The notes: a model not told the origin generated them from the sequence alone. Positions 45,335 to 55,188 are shown, numbered from the stretch's first letter. The stretch: 64,000 nt of DNA from Rhizobium giardinii bv. giardinii H152 (GCF_000379605.1 NZ_KB902691.1:249056-313055), one strand, 5' to 3'. Translations and numbers: made by a program.

Positions 45335-46593
45335 GCTGTTTCCTCTTGAAATTCCGGCTTTGCCCATGACCATTGAGTCACCGGCATGGCCGGGCGCCAG
45401 CCTGTCATCGCTCCGACCGGCGATGCGCGGGCGATATCGATGCGGATCAGCGAGCCGCCCAGCCGGGCATGATGATCGAGAAGCACCGCTTCCATCTGCG
45501 TCGTCACGGCATTTGCGACCAGCCGGCCACCGGGCTTCAAAGCCGCCAGTGCCGCGTCCATGACACCGTCTTCGCTCCCTCCGCCGCCGATGAAGATCGC
45601 GTCCGGAGCCGGCAATCCGTTAAGCGCCGCAGGCGCCGTGCCTTGAACGACGCTGAGGCCCGGCACGCCGAAGTTCGCCGCGTTCCGCCTGATGCGTTCC
45701 ACGCGTTCGGCAGAGCCCTCAACCGCGATTGCCTTCATGGCCGGGTCCGACAGCATCCATTCGATGCCGATCGATCCCGAGCCGGCGCCGATATCCCAGA
45801 GCAATTCGCCACGGCGCGGCGCCAGCGCCGACAGGGTCAGCGCGCGGATTTCACGCTTGGTGATCTGGCCGTCATGCTCGAACAGGCCGTCGTCGAGCCC
45901 CTTCGCCAGCGGCAGGACCCGCGCGCCTTCACCCGCCACGACCTCGACGGCGCAGATGTTCAGCGGGTTGACGGCGCTCAAGGCAAACTCGGACGCAATC
46001 TGCGCGGTAACCCGCTCATGCGCCCCGCCCAGAGCCTCGAGCACGGTCAATTTCGATTGGCCGAACCCGCTCCCCGCGAGCAACGCAGCCAGCGTCGCCG
46101 GGCCTTGCTCGTCCGAGGTCAGTGCCAGAACACGGCTGCCGGGCTGAAGATGGGGCCGGATCAGATCGATGGCACGGCCATGCAGCGAAACCGTCACCAC
46201 GTCCTGCAGCGCCCAGCCAAGGCGGGAGGCGGCCAGACTGAAGGAGGACGGCGCCGGGAGCACCCGCATCTCGGTAGGATCGATATCCCGGGCGAGCGTG
46301 ACGCCGACGCCGAAAAAGAACGGATCGCCGGAGGCGAGCACCACGACAGGCGTGCCGCGAAGCGCGACGACGGCCTCCATGGAACGTTCGAACGGGCTCA
46401 GCCACGCATGGCGCTCGCCATGGATCAGCGACCCCGCCAATTCCAGATGACGCGCCCCGCCGAAGACCTTTGAAGCCGCGGCAATCCACCGCTTGGCCTC
46501 GTCGCCGAGACCCGCTACACCTTCTTCGCCGAGGCCGATGATCGTCAGCCAGGGCGCACTTTTACCGGCAGACAGGGACTGGGCGTCAGACAT
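45331..46593 (-). CDS. cobL: Precorrin-6Y C5,15-methyltransferase (decarboxylating)
   Basis: A 420-residue fusion of a CbiE-like N-terminal methyltransferase ([36 protein letters not shown]) and a CbiT-like C-terminal domain ([38 protein letters not shown]). It methylates C5 and C15 and decarboxylates the acetate at C12 of precorrin-6B. The ATG at 46593 shares the palindrome CATG with the cobK ATG on the other strand, so both genes begin within three bases of each other. Its ribosome-binding site must lie inside cobK and is weak. Confidence 0.93.
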   Translation of the reverse strand: MSDAQSLSAGKSAPWLTIIGLGEEGVAGLGDEAKRWIAAASKVFGGARHLELAGSLIHGERHAWLSPFERSMEAVVALRGTPVVVLASGDPFFFGVGVTLARDIDPTEMRVLPAPSSFSLAASRLGWALQDVVTVSLHGRAIDLIRPHLQPGSRVLALTSDEQGPATLAALLAGSGFGQSKLTVLEALGGAHERVTAQIASEFALSAVNPLNICAVEVVAGEGARVLPLAKGLDDGLFEHDGQITKREIRALTLSALAPRRGELLWDIGAGSGSIGIEWMLSDPAMKAIAVEGSAERVERIRRNAANFGVPGLSVVQGTAPAALNGLPAPDAIFIGGGGSEDGVMDAALAALKPGGRLVANAVTTQMEAVLLDHHARLGGSLIRIDIARASPVGAMTGWRPAMPVTQWSWAKPEFQEETA

Positions 46594-47362
46594 GAGCAAA
46601 CACCGCATCCTGATTCTCGGCGGAACGACCGAAGCGCGGCACCTGGCGACCGCCCTGGCGGATCGCGCGGATTGCGACCTGCTGCTGTCTCTGGCCGGAC
46701 GAACGGCCGAGCCCCTGGCCCAGCCGGCACCCGTGCGCAGCGGCGGCTTTGGCGGCAGCGACGGCCTTGCCGCATTCCTCAAGACGGAAAAATTCGACCT
46801 GATGATCGACGCGACGCATCCCTTCGCGGCACGGATTTCGCAGAACGCGGCGATGGCGGCGAAGCGAACCGAAATCCCCTTCTTCGCGCTGCGACGTCCC
46901 GGCTGGGAACGGCGACCCGGCGACCGCTGGACCAGCGTTGCCTCGGTTGCCGAAGCAGCCGGCGTGCTGGGCGAGACGCCGAGACGCGTCTTCCTCGCCA
47001 TCGGCCGGCAGGAGGCCTTCCACTTCGAAAGCGCGCCGCAGCACCACTATCTGATCCGCAGTGTCGATCCGGTCACGCCGCCGCTTGGCGTTCGCCATGC
47101 GCGTTACCTGCTCGCTACCGGCCCGTTCGAGGAAGAGGCGGAAAGGCAGCTTCTGATGATCAACCAGATCGAGGTCATCGTCGCCAAGAACAGCGGCGGC
47201 AAGGCGACCTACGGCAAGATCGCGGCGGCGCGCCGCCTTGGCATCGAGGTGATAATGGTCGAGCGCCAGGAGCCGGCCGATGTCCGCACCGTGGGTACCG
47301 TCGAAGAAGCGCTCGCCCTTGTCGATCACCTTTTCTCCCCGGAAATGAACCGCGGCGTATAG
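46592..47362 (+). CDS. cobK: Precorrin-6A reductase
   Basis: A 256-residue NADPH-dependent reductase of precorrin-6A. ILILGGTTEARHLATALADR opens it, IDATHPFAARISQNA and FFALRRPGWERRPGD follow, and EVIVAKNSGGKATYGKIAAA near the end is the best family motif. It is the only cob gene on the plus strand: its start codon overlaps that of cobL, and its last 37 bases overlap the 3' end of cobJ. Its mRNA is therefore antisense to parts of both neighbours. No promoter is separable from cobL coding sequence. Confidence 0.93.
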   Translation: MSKHRILILGGTTEARHLATALADRADCDLLLSLAGRTAEPLAQPAPVRSGGFGGSDGLAAFLKTEKFDLMIDATHPFAARISQNAAMAAKRTEIPFFALRRPGWERRPGDRWTSVASVAEAAGVLGETPRRVFLAIGRQEAFHFESAPQHHYLIRSVDPVTPPLGVRHARYLLATGPFEEEAERQLLMINQIEVIVAKNSGGKATYGKIAAARRLGIEVIMVERQEPADVRTVGTVEEALALVDHLFSPEMNRGV

Positions 47363-48090
47363 ACGAGATCCGGCTTGCCCGGACGCGGGATGATCCGTGT
47401 TTCCGGCGAGCCGATGATGAGGCAGGTCGCCATGTCGGCCTTCTGCGCGTCGGCGCTTCCAAGCGGCATCACCAGCATGCGCTCGTCGGGACGCCCGGCG
47501 GCACGCCCGAAGATCACCGGCGTTTGCGCGGGAAGGACGCCGCGCAGGATGTCGAAGGCTTCGCCCAACTGCCAGGGCCGTGCCTTGCTGATCGGATTGT
47601 AGAGCGCGATCACCAGGCCGGCCTCCGCCACCAGCTTCAGCCGGCGCGTGATGACATCCCACGGCTTGAGGTTGTCGGAAAGCGAGATGGCACAGAAATC
47701 GTGGCCGAGCGGCGCGCCGATGCGGGCGGCGACGGCGAGCATGGCGGTGACGCCGGGCGTGACGACGAGGTCGATCGCGCGCCAGTCGTCCGGTCCCTTG
47801 TCGATTGCCTCGCAGATGGCTGCGGCCATGGCGAAGACGCCGGGATCGCCACCGGAGACGACGCAGACATTGACGCCTTCCGCCGCGTGGCGCAGTGCCG
47901 CCTGAGCACGATCGAGCTCTTCGCGATTGTCAGAGGCGATACGGTTCTGATCCGGGCGCAGCGACAGGCGGTCAAGATAGGGACCGTAGCCAAAGAAATC
48001 CGTCGATTTCGACACGGCATCGAGCGCTTCCGGCGTCATCTGCTGCGGACCGCCGGGGCCGGTGCCGATCACATAGAGCGTGCCGCTCAT
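47326..48090 (-). CDS. cobJ: Precorrin-3B C17-methyltransferase
   Basis: A 254-residue methyltransferase that adds the C17 methyl and drives ring contraction. The sequence shows LYVIGTGPGGPQQMTPEALD, VVSGGDPGVFAMAAAICEAI and LYNPISKARPWQLGEAFDIL, the last being typical of CobJ. The ATG at 48090 overlaps the cobI stop as ATGA. Its 3' end is antisense to cobK for 37 bases. Confidence 0.94.
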   Translation of the reverse strand: MSGTLYVIGTGPGGPQQMTPEALDAVSKSTDFFGYGPYLDRLSLRPDQNRIASDNREELDRAQAALRHAAEGVNVCVVSGGDPGVFAMAAAICEAIDKGPDDWRAIDLVVTPGVTAMLAVAARIGAPLGHDFCAISLSDNLKPWDVITRRLKLVAEAGLVIALYNPISKARPWQLGEAFDILRGVLPAQTPVIFGRAAGRPDERMLVMPLGSADAQKADMATCLIIGSPETRIIPRPGKPDLVYTPRFISGEKR

Positions 48091-48824
48091 GGCCGATCCT
48101 TCCATCCGGGCACCAGCACCAGCGAGAAATAGGGCGCCTCGTCATCGGCCTTTTCAGCAAGCGGGATCATGGCGGAATTGGCCATTGTGCCGCGCTCGAC
48201 GTAAACCGCCTGGGTGAGCTTGCCGGCGGCGGCGAGTGCCCGGCGGATCTTCGGCAGATTGCGGCCGACCTTCATGATCACGGCCGCTTCCGTATCGCCA
48301 AGACGGCGAACGAGCTGCGTCTCGGCCATCGTACCGGGAAGGACGGAGAGGACGTCATCGCCCTGCACGATCGGCAGGCCGGCGAGCGACCAGCAGCCGG
48401 ACATGGCGGTGATGCCCGGAATGACCTCCACCGGGAAACGCCCGGCCAACCGCACATGCAGATGCATGTAGGAACCATAGAACATCGGATCGCCTTCGCT
48501 GAGGATGGCAACTGTGCGTCCGGCCTCCAGATGTTCGGCAACAGCCGCGGCCGAGGCATCGTAGAAGCCGGTGATCTGGCTCTTGTAGTCGTCGTGTTCC
48601 TTGTCGATCTCGATCGTCACCGGATAATAGAGCGGCAGCTCTATCAGGCCCGGCTTCAGCAACCCCTCGACCACGGCCCGGCCGTTGCCACGCCGCCCTT
48701 CCTTGGCGAAATAGGCGAGCACGTCGGCCACTTCCAACGCCTTGACGGCCTTGAGGGTCAGGAGCTCAGGATCGCCCGGACCGGTCCCGACACCGATCAG
48801 CCTGCCTGGCGAAACCGCGCTCAC
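48087..48824 (-). CDS. cobI: Precorrin-2 C20-methyltransferase
   Basis: A 245-residue methyltransferase with a GTG start that overlaps the cobH stop as GTGA. It shows RLIGVGTGPGDPELLTLKAV, AILSEGDPMFYGSYMHLHVR and VIPGITAMSGCWSLAGLPIV. It converts precorrin-2 to precorrin-3A, the first dedicated corrin-branch methylation. Confidence 0.94.
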   Translation of the reverse strand: MSAVSPGRLIGVGTGPGDPELLTLKAVKALEVADVLAYFAKEGRRGNGRAVVEGLLKPGLIELPLYYPVTIEIDKEHDDYKSQITGFYDASAAAVAEHLEAGRTVAILSEGDPMFYGSYMHLHVRLAGRFPVEVIPGITAMSGCWSLAGLPIVQGDDVLSVLPGTMAETQLVRRLGDTEAAVIMKVGRNLPKIRRALAAAGKLTQAVYVERGTMANSAMIPLAEKADDEAPYFSLVLVPGWKDRP

Positions 48825-49453
48825 AGGCCGGGCCTCGCCAGCGAATTGACGGCAGCCGCCGTCATGGCGCTGCCGCCGAGGCGGCCGCGCACGATGGCAA
48901 AGGGCACGCCATAGGAATTTTCAGCCAGCGCGTCCTTCGATTCAGCCGCACCGACGAAGCCGACGGGCATGCCGATGATCGCCGCCGGTTTCGGCGCGCC
49001 GTCGCGCAGCAGTTCAAGCAGATAGAAGAGAGCCGTCGGGGCGTTGCCGATGGCAACGACTGACCCGGCCAGGCGCTCGACCCAGAGCTTCAGCGCTGCG
49101 GCCGAGCGGGTATTGCCGATCTCGCGGGCGATGTCGGCGGTCTGCGGCTCGCGCAGGGTGCAGATCACCTCGTTGTCGGCCGGCAGGCGCGCACGCGTAA
49201 TGCCGTGGGCAACCATGAAAGCATCGCAAAAGATCGGCGCGCCGCTCTTGAGAGCGGTGCGGGCAGCGGAAACGAACCCGGGCGCGAACTGGAAATATTG
49301 AGCAGCCTCCACCGATCCGCAGGCATGCACCATGCGCACGGCGAGATCGGCCTCATCTTCGGAAAAGCGGGAAAGATCGGCCTCACTGCGGATAATTGCA
49401 AAGGAGCGCTCGTAGATGGCGTCGCCATCCCGGATGTAATCGTATTCAGGCAT
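48821..49453 (-). CDS. cobH: Precorrin-8X methylmutase
   Basis: A 210-residue enzyme that moves the C11 methyl to C12 to give hydrogenobyrinate. The catalytic His43 lies in VRMVHACGSVEAAQYF, at the position known for the Pseudomonas denitrificans protein. IGNAPTALFYLLELLRDGAP and GMPVGFVGAAESKDALAE are family-typical. AGGGATAGAG precedes the ATG, which is only 2 bp after the cobG stop. Confidence 0.95.
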   Translation of the reverse strand: MPEYDYIRDGDAIYERSFAIIRSEADLSRFSEDEADLAVRMVHACGSVEAAQYFQFAPGFVSAARTALKSGAPIFCDAFMVAHGITRARLPADNEVICTLREPQTADIAREIGNTRSAAALKLWVERLAGSVVAIGNAPTALFYLLELLRDGAPKPAAIIGMPVGFVGAAESKDALAENSYGVPFAIVRGRLGGSAMTAAAVNSLARPGL

Positions 49454-49455
49454 CT

Positions 49456-50826
49456 CTATCCCTGTCGAACCGCGGCGGCGATGACCTCCGCTCCGAGCCG
49501 TGTAAGGCAGGAGCGTGCCGATTCGCCAGCCCGTTTCCTCTCCCGCACCAGCGCCTCGAGGCGTTCCATCGCGGATCTTATCGTTTTCTCTTCGATGTAG
49601 GCGTTTGGCGCTGCCGAGGCGGCACCATTTACGACAAGGCCATAGCCTATTGGCGCAGCCGTGATCGTCAGCGCCGACGCCGACGGTTTGGCGCACCCTT
49701 TTGCGCAACCGGAGACGTGGACGGTCAGCGAGCCATCGAGAAGCGACGGCGCAGCGTCGATCACCGCTTGCGCTGTAACGCGCGTATCGAACAAGGCGGA
49801 AGCACAGGCACCCGCACCGGCACAGGCAGCGATGTGATTGCGCGGATCGAGCGGAAACGCTCTGAAACCATGGCCCAACGCTAGGGCCTGGGCGGCAGCG
49901 ACCCGGTCGAGGGCCATTCCCAAGACCATCAAGGCGTGATCGGGCGCCAGGCGGATGTCCGTCGCGCCGAAAATCTCCAGCGCCTCAAGGAATGTTCGAA
50001 GCTCTCGTGCCCGGATTTGTCCGAATGCCAGGCCGAGCCCCAGGGCCCTGCCGTTTTCGCCAAGCTCATGAATGCCTGCAGAATTTGGCGCGGGCTCCAC
50101 GGGCTCGACAGCGTCGACATCCGCCGCCGAGACCAAGCCGGCTTTCAGGATGGCGGCATCAAGGTCGCGCGCGCGGGCACTGTCGCCCATCGCAGCAAGC
50201 GATTTCAGAACGGACACGACGGCCGGGGTGACCAACGGCTCGTCCAGCACGGCGATCCGCTTGGCCGTCGCCTCCGTACCGGCAATGGCCAGCAGCCAAA
50301 ATGTCTGTCCGTCGATCCGGACGGCGCGCAGGCGGATATCAGCGGTCACGCCACCGAGATGCAGGCGCCCGCCACCGTCAACCGTGATCGACAATTTCGG
50401 CGCAAGCACAAGCCGCGGCTGGCATGCCGCCACGGCTGCCCGCAGTTGCGCGGCGAGCGGCAACGGATCGACGATCTCGGAATCATCCAACCCTGCAAGG
50501 GGTGGTGTTTCGATCGCGAGGCCTTTGGCAATATCGATCCCTGCATCTGCTATTTTCGAGGCAAGAAACGGTACCATAGCGGCCGTCAGCCCGCGGATTT
50601 GCAGGCTCCCCCGCGCGGTGACTTCCAGAATGCCATTTCCGCAGACATCGGCCGCCTCCGCCAAGGCGACCAGTTCTTGCAGCGCAAAGCCCGGTTTTGC
50701 CGGGCGCAGACGCACCAGAAGGCCGTCGCCCGTCACCATTGGCGTTGCCAGCGACGGACAAGCGCCGCGGCGCATCGAGGATCGATGTCCGGCCGGATTT
50801 TCAACTGGTGCAGCACAGATCATCAT
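49456..50826 (-). CDS. cobG: Precorrin-3B synthase
   Basis: A 456-residue nitrite/sulfite-reductase-like monooxygenase that oxidises precorrin-3A. RRGACPSLATPMVTGDGLLV is the family N-terminus. The C-terminal half holds the Fe-S cysteines in IAACAGAGACASALFD and VSGCAKGCAKPSASALTIT. Two tandem ATGs (50826, 50823) precede the conserved start; the Shine-Dalgarno is weak. About 150 bp separate it from cobF. Confidence 0.92.
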   Translation of the reverse strand: MMICAAPVENPAGHRSSMRRGACPSLATPMVTGDGLLVRLRPAKPGFALQELVALAEAADVCGNGILEVTARGSLQIRGLTAAMVPFLASKIADAGIDIAKGLAIETPPLAGLDDSEIVDPLPLAAQLRAAVAACQPRLVLAPKLSITVDGGGRLHLGGVTADIRLRAVRIDGQTFWLLAIAGTEATAKRIAVLDEPLVTPAVVSVLKSLAAMGDSARARDLDAAILKAGLVSAADVDAVEPVEPAPNSAGIHELGENGRALGLGLAFGQIRARELRTFLEALEIFGATDIRLAPDHALMVLGMALDRVAAAQALALGHGFRAFPLDPRNHIAACAGAGACASALFDTRVTAQAVIDAAPSLLDGSLTVHVSGCAKGCAKPSASALTITAAPIGYGLVVNGAASAAPNAYIEEKTIRSAMERLEALVRERKRAGESARSCLTRLGAEVIAAAVRQG

Positions 50827-50975
50827 CGCGTTTGGCTGGTCATCTTCCGTTTCATAGGCGCGGCCCGTTGCTTCAGATCGCCGATGCCTTCGGCCCCGTC
50901 CATATAGCATTCTACAGCAGGGACAAACCAGTCGCCATGCGACACGGCCAATAGCGGGATCGACCGCGCCAGCCG

Positions 50976-51746
50976 CTATTCCTCGAAATCCCGACCCTTT
51001 TGCAGGAGATAGATATCCATGATCCAGCCATGCCGTGCCCGCGCTTCCGCCCGGGTTTTCAGGATTTCGTCTTTCACGTCGGCGAGCCGGCCGGACATGA
51101 CGATCTCCTGCGCCGTACCGAGATAGGCGCCCCAATAGATCCGCGCATCCGGATCCTCGATTTTCATGAAGGCCTGCTCGCCATCCAGCATGACGACTGC
51201 CGTCCCGGTTTTTTCTGGAAAGCTCTCCGCAAGCCGGCGCCCCGTGGTAATCTCCACCGGCTTGCCGACGAGATTGAGCGGTATCCGGTGACTGGCGGCG
51301 AGCGCCTGGATGCTGGTGATACCGGGAATGACGGAATAATCGAACGGCACGGTCTCCAGGGCGCGAACCCGCTCGATGATCCGGATCGTGCTGTCATAGA
51401 GCATCGGATCGCCCCAGACGAGAAAGGCGCCGGTCTCTGCGTCCTTCAATTCCTCGAGTAGCAGCCGCTGATACGCCTCGGCGATTGCCGCATGCCACTG
51501 ATCGACGCTCTGGTGGTAGGAGCGCTCCGCCGTCTGACGGACCGGGACCGCGAACTCGACGACGCGGCTCTGCGGCCGCGTCACGTAACGCGAAACGATA
51601 TCGCGGCGGATATCGGCAAGCTGCGCTTTCGCCTCGCCCTTCGTGGGGACGAACAGGACGTCGGCGCGGTTCAGCGCGTTGACCGCCTGAATGGTGATAT
51701 GCTCCGGATTGCCGGTGCCGATACCCACGATCAGAACGTTTTTCAT
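50976..51746 (-). CDS. cobF: Precorrin-6A synthase (deacetylating)
   Basis: A 256-residue methyltransferase that methylates C1 and releases acetate from precorrin-5. The sequence shows VLIVGIGTGNPEHITIQAVN, AFLVWGDPMLYDSTIRIIER and IPGITSIQALAASHRIPLNL. The ATG at 51746 matches the family start. It is the first gene of the minus-strand cob unit. I found no B12-box on the minus strand upstream, so no cobalamin riboswitch is supported. Confidence 0.94.
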   Translation of the reverse strand: MKNVLIVGIGTGNPEHITIQAVNALNRADVLFVPTKGEAKAQLADIRRDIVSRYVTRPQSRVVEFAVPVRQTAERSYHQSVDQWHAAIAEAYQRLLLEELKDAETGAFLVWGDPMLYDSTIRIIERVRALETVPFDYSVIPGITSIQALAASHRIPLNLVGKPVEITTGRRLAESFPEKTGTAVVMLDGEQAFMKIEDPDARIYWGAYLGTAQEIVMSGRLADVKDEILKTRAEARARHGWIMDIYLLQKGRDFEE

Positions 51747-52096
51747 GCCCAAGCCTTTGCCACGCCGCGTCCCCGTCTTTGGCCGATTGGCCGGATTGAA
51801 GCAAGGGGCCTTGTTTTTTGGAGAGATATCCGCGCCACGGCGTGACGTATTTCAACCTCGGCTTAAGTATCCGATTATACAGAAGAAATATTTTTGAGAA
51901 ACACAACGCGAAACATGGCAATATGCGGCGAGTTCCACTAAGAACGCGAAAATTTCATATATTTAGCGCAAAAAAGCCGGAAACGAACGCGCAAAAGCAT
52001 GTTCCGACGCGACAGACCCACGGGGTCGTGCGACTTTAATTGTGGCACGCTGGTGCATTCCAATGAGGCGACAGACGTCTCGCGAGGACCTCTACA
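51747..52096. other. AT-rich divergent interval between cobF and the type I secretion genes
   Basis: About 350 bp without a gene. The part from 51850 to 51980 is clearly richer in A/T than its surroundings and likely holds promoters. CAAGGGGCCTTG followed by six T at about 51804-51821 looks terminator-like on the plus strand, but nothing precedes it. Confidence 0.5.
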
Positions 52097-53863
52097 GTGA
52101 AACATTCGAAAAGTAACCAGAGCATCACCGATCCGATTCTCGCCTTGCGCGACTGCAAGAGTGCCTTCGTCGGCGTCTTCATTGCCAGCGCTCTGGTCAA
52201 TATCCTCTACCTGACGGGCTCCTTCTTCATGCTGGAGGTCTATGACCGGGTACTGCCCAGCAGAAGCATCCCGACCCTTGTCGCGCTCTGCTTGCTGGCC
52301 CTGCTCCTCTATGCTTTCCAAGGTGCCTTCGAAATGGTGCGCGGCCGCATGTTCGTGCGCATTGCCGGCGCGCTCGATGAAGCCCTGAGCGGCCGCATCT
52401 ATCGCGCCGTGGTTCAGGCCCCGTTGAAACTGCGCACCCAGGGTGACGGCCTGCAGGCATTGCGCGATTTCGACCAGATTCGCTCGTTCCTCTCCGGATC
52501 CGGCCCCGCAGCCTTCCTCGACCTGCCCTGGCTGCCGCTGTATATCGTCATCTGCTTCATGTTTCATTACTGGATCGGTACCGTCGCGGTCATCGGCTCG
52601 ATTATCCTGATCACGCTGACGTTCTTCACCAACCGCGGCACCCAGGCGCCCTCGAAAAGGGCGGCTGAGGCCGGCAACCAGCGCAATGCCTTCGCGCAAT
52701 CCTCTCAGCGCAATGCCGAGGTCATGCAGGCCATGGGCATGCTCGGCCGCATGTCGCAGCTCTGGGATCTTCGAAACACGACCTACCGGGAACAGAACCG
52801 CGAGACCTCCGACGTCGGCAATGGCTATGGCGTGCTGTCAAAGGTGTCGCGCATGGCGCTGCAATCCGCGGTGCTGGCAACCGGTGCGGTTCTCGTCATC
52901 GAGGGCTCGGCTTCGCCGGGCATCATTATCGCCGGTTCGATCCTGACGGCCCGCGCTCTCGCGCCTGTCGAACTGGCGATCGGCAACTGGCGCGGTTTTG
53001 TTTCCGCCTTGCAAAGCCGGCAAAGGCTGAAGGAGCTGCTGACCGCCCTGCCGGAACGCGACGCCCCGCTGGAACTGCCCGTGCCCAAGGAAAAACTGAG
53101 CGCCGAAAGTCTTGCCGGCGGCCCGCCCGGCGGGCAGCGCCTGACCTTCGCCGAAGTCAATTTCAGCGTGAAGGCCGGCAGCGCGCTCGGCGTCATCGGC
53201 CCGAGTGCCTCGGGCAAGTCTTCGCTCGCGCGCGCGCTGATCGGCATCTGGCCATCCTATCGGGGCTCTGTCCGGCTCGACGGGGCAGCGCTGGACCAGT
53301 GGGATAGCGACAGGCTCGGCCGTCATATCGGTTACCTGCCGCAAGATGTCGAACTGTTCTCAGGCACCGTGGCGCAGAACATCGCGCGGTTTGCGGCCGA
53401 CGCCTCGGCCGAGGCCGTCGTGTCCGCGGCCCGCGCCGCGCGCGTCCACGATCTCATTCTCAAACTGCCGAACGGCTATGAAACCGAGATGGGCGAAGGC
53501 GGCACGGCGCTTTCCGCCGGCCAGCGCCAGCGTGTCGCGCTGGCGCGCGCGCTCTACGGTGACCCCTTCCTGGTGGTTCTGGACGAGCCGAACTCCAACC
53601 TCGACGCCGAGGGCGAACAGGCGCTCACCGAAGCGATCATGGGTGTGCGCGCCCGCGGCGGCATCGTCATCGTCGTCGCCCATCGGCCGAGCGCGCTTGC
53701 CGCCACCGATATGGTGTTGATGATGAGCGAGGGACGGATGCAGGCCTTCGGACCGAGGGATGAAGTGCTTGCGCAGATCCTGCGCAAGCAAAACCGCCCG
53801 CCACAAATTGCCGGCGCCGCCTCATTGAAAGTCGTGGGTGAAGGCCAGGAGTCCGCATCGTGA
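52097..53863 (+). CDS. prsD: Type I secretion ABC permease/ATPase, PrsD-like
   Basis: A 588-residue inner-membrane exporter. The N-terminal six-span domain begins SAFVGVFIASALVNILYLTG, with FMLEVYDRVLPSRSIPTL, a PrtD/HlyB-type signature. The NBD has Walker A GPSASGKSS, signature ALSAGQRQR and Walker B VVLDEPNSNLD. It starts at a GTG after GAGGACC. The HlyD partner follows with a GTGA overlap. By resemblance to rhizobial PrsDE it should export glycanases or other RTX-type proteins; no substrate gene is next to it. Confidence 0.88.
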   Translation: MKHSKSNQSITDPILALRDCKSAFVGVFIASALVNILYLTGSFFMLEVYDRVLPSRSIPTLVALCLLALLLYAFQGAFEMVRGRMFVRIAGALDEALSGRIYRAVVQAPLKLRTQGDGLQALRDFDQIRSFLSGSGPAAFLDLPWLPLYIVICFMFHYWIGTVAVIGSIILITLTFFTNRGTQAPSKRAAEAGNQRNAFAQSSQRNAEVMQAMGMLGRMSQLWDLRNTTYREQNRETSDVGNGYGVLSKVSRMALQSAVLATGAVLVIEGSASPGIIIAGSILTARALAPVELAIGNWRGFVSALQSRQRLKELLTALPERDAPLELPVPKEKLSAESLAGGPPGGQRLTFAEVNFSVKAGSALGVIGPSASGKSSLARALIGIWPSYRGSVRLDGAALDQWDSDRLGRHIGYLPQDVELFSGTVAQNIARFAADASAEAVVSAARAARVHDLILKLPNGYETEMGEGGTALSAGQRQRVALARALYGDPFLVVLDEPNSNLDAEGEQALTEAIMGVRARGGIVIVVAHRPSALAATDMVLMMSEGRMQAFGPRDEVLAQILRKQNRPPQIAGAASLKVVGEGQESAS

Positions 53864-55188
53864 CCGATACTTCCATGGAAACAAAACCGGTGAACTCCCG
53901 CCGTTCTCTCGCCCGGCACGTGACCGCCGTCTCGATCCTCGCCCTCGCCCTCGTCGTCGGCGTTGGCGGCTGGGCGGCGACGACCGAGCTGTCCAGCGCA
54001 ATCGTGGCTTCCGGCACCGTCGTGGTCGAGAACAACGTCAAGAAAATCCAGCACCTGACCGGCGGCATCGTCGGCGAGGTCCTGGTAAAGGAAGGCGATA
54101 GCGTCAAGGCCGGGCAGACCCTGATCAAGCTCGATGGCACGACCGTTCGGGCCAATCTGTCGATCGTGCAGAACACGCTGGCGCAGTTTTATGCCCGTCG
54201 CGCCCGCCTGGTGGCCGAACAGACCAATGCTGCGGAGTTCAGCATTCCGGAAGACCTGAACGCGCTCACAGCGGGCTCAAGCACACCAGCCATCCTTCTC
54301 GAAGAAAGTGAACGCAAGCTGTTCATGAGCCGCAAGAGCGCGCTTGTCGGCATGAAAAGCCAGCTTGCGTCGCGCAAGAGCCAGCTGGCCGACGAAACCA
54401 AGGGCCTGACGGTACAGTTGGCAGCCATCGAGGATGCGCTGAAGCTGATCAATGAGGAACTGACGGGTCTCGACAAGCTTTATGGCCAGGGCCTGGTGTC
54501 CATGCAACGGCTGACCGAGCTCAAGCGCAACCGCGCCCAGCTTGAAGGCGACCGCGGTGCACGCATCGCCGCCCGGGCTCAGGCTGCCGGCAAATCCAGC
54601 GAGATCGACCTGCAGATTCTGCAGCTCGACGAGGACCGCCGCACCGAGATTGCCAAGGAACTGACCGACGTCGAGGGCAAGATCGCCGAGTATGAAGACC
54701 GCCGCATTGCCGCCCAGGACCAGCTGAAACGGCTCGATATCAGCTCGCCGCTGGATGGCCGGATCTACCAGCTCGCCGTCCATACCGTGAACGGCGTCAT
54801 CAATCCGGGTGAAGTGTTGATGCTTGTCGTTCCTGGCGCAGACGGCCTCACGGTCGAGGCCAAGATCGCCACGCACGACATCGACCAGATACGTGTGGGG
54901 CAGCCGGTCGAAATCCGCTTCAGCGCCTTCAACCAGCGCACCACGCCGATCGTGGAGGCGGAAGTCGTGACCATCGCGCCGGACATTGTCACCGACCAGC
55001 GCACCGGCACCAGTTACTACCCGCTGCGTATCAAGCCCAAGGCGGACAGCCTTGCAAAGCTGAAGGGATTGACGCTCTATCCCGGCATGCCGTCGGAGGT
55101 CTTCATCAAGATCGCTGACCGCACCGTGATATCCTACCTGGCAAAGCCGCTGACCGAACAGCTGCAGCATACGTTCCGCGAGGAATAA
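53860..55188 (+). CDS. prsE: Type I secretion membrane fusion protein, PrsE-like
   Basis: A 442-residue HlyD-family adaptor starting at a GTG that overlaps the prsD stop. One N-terminal span (VTAVSILALALVVGVGGWAA) precedes ASGTVVVENNVKKIQHLTGG, the first lipoyl half. A long coiled-coil hairpin follows, then LDISSPLDGRIYQLAVHTVN, the second half, and a beta-barrel C-terminus. It links the ABC exporter to an outer-membrane TolC, which is not in this cluster. Confidence 0.9.
   Translation: MTDTSMETKPVNSRRSLARHVTAVSILALALVVGVGGWAATTELSSAIVASGTVVVENNVKKIQHLTGGIVGEVLVKEGDSVKAGQTLIKLDGTTVRANLSIVQNTLAQFYARRARLVAEQTNAAEFSIPEDLNALTAGSSTPAILLEESERKLFMSRKSALVGMKSQLASRKSQLADETKGLTVQLAAIEDALKLINEELTGLDKLYGQGLVSMQRLTELKRNRAQLEGDRGARIAARAQAAGKSSEIDLQILQLDEDRRTEIAKELTDVEGKIAEYEDRRIAAQDQLKRLDISSPLDGRIYQLAVHTVNGVINPGEVLMLVVPGADGLTVEAKIATHDIDQIRVGQPVEIRFSAFNQRTTPIVEAEVVTIAPDIVTDQRTGTSYYPLRIKPKADSLAKLKGLTLYPGMPSEVFIKIADRTVISYLAKPLTEQLQHTFREE

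Noticed and set aside
51804-51821. Plus-strand terminator CAAGGGGCCTTG plus six T
   Set aside because: The stem is very short for its loop and there is no plus-strand gene upstream for it to end.
51747-52096. Cobalamin riboswitch upstream of cobF
   Set aside because: I looked on the minus strand for the B12 box and the surrounding conserved elements and found none; control may lie elsewhere.
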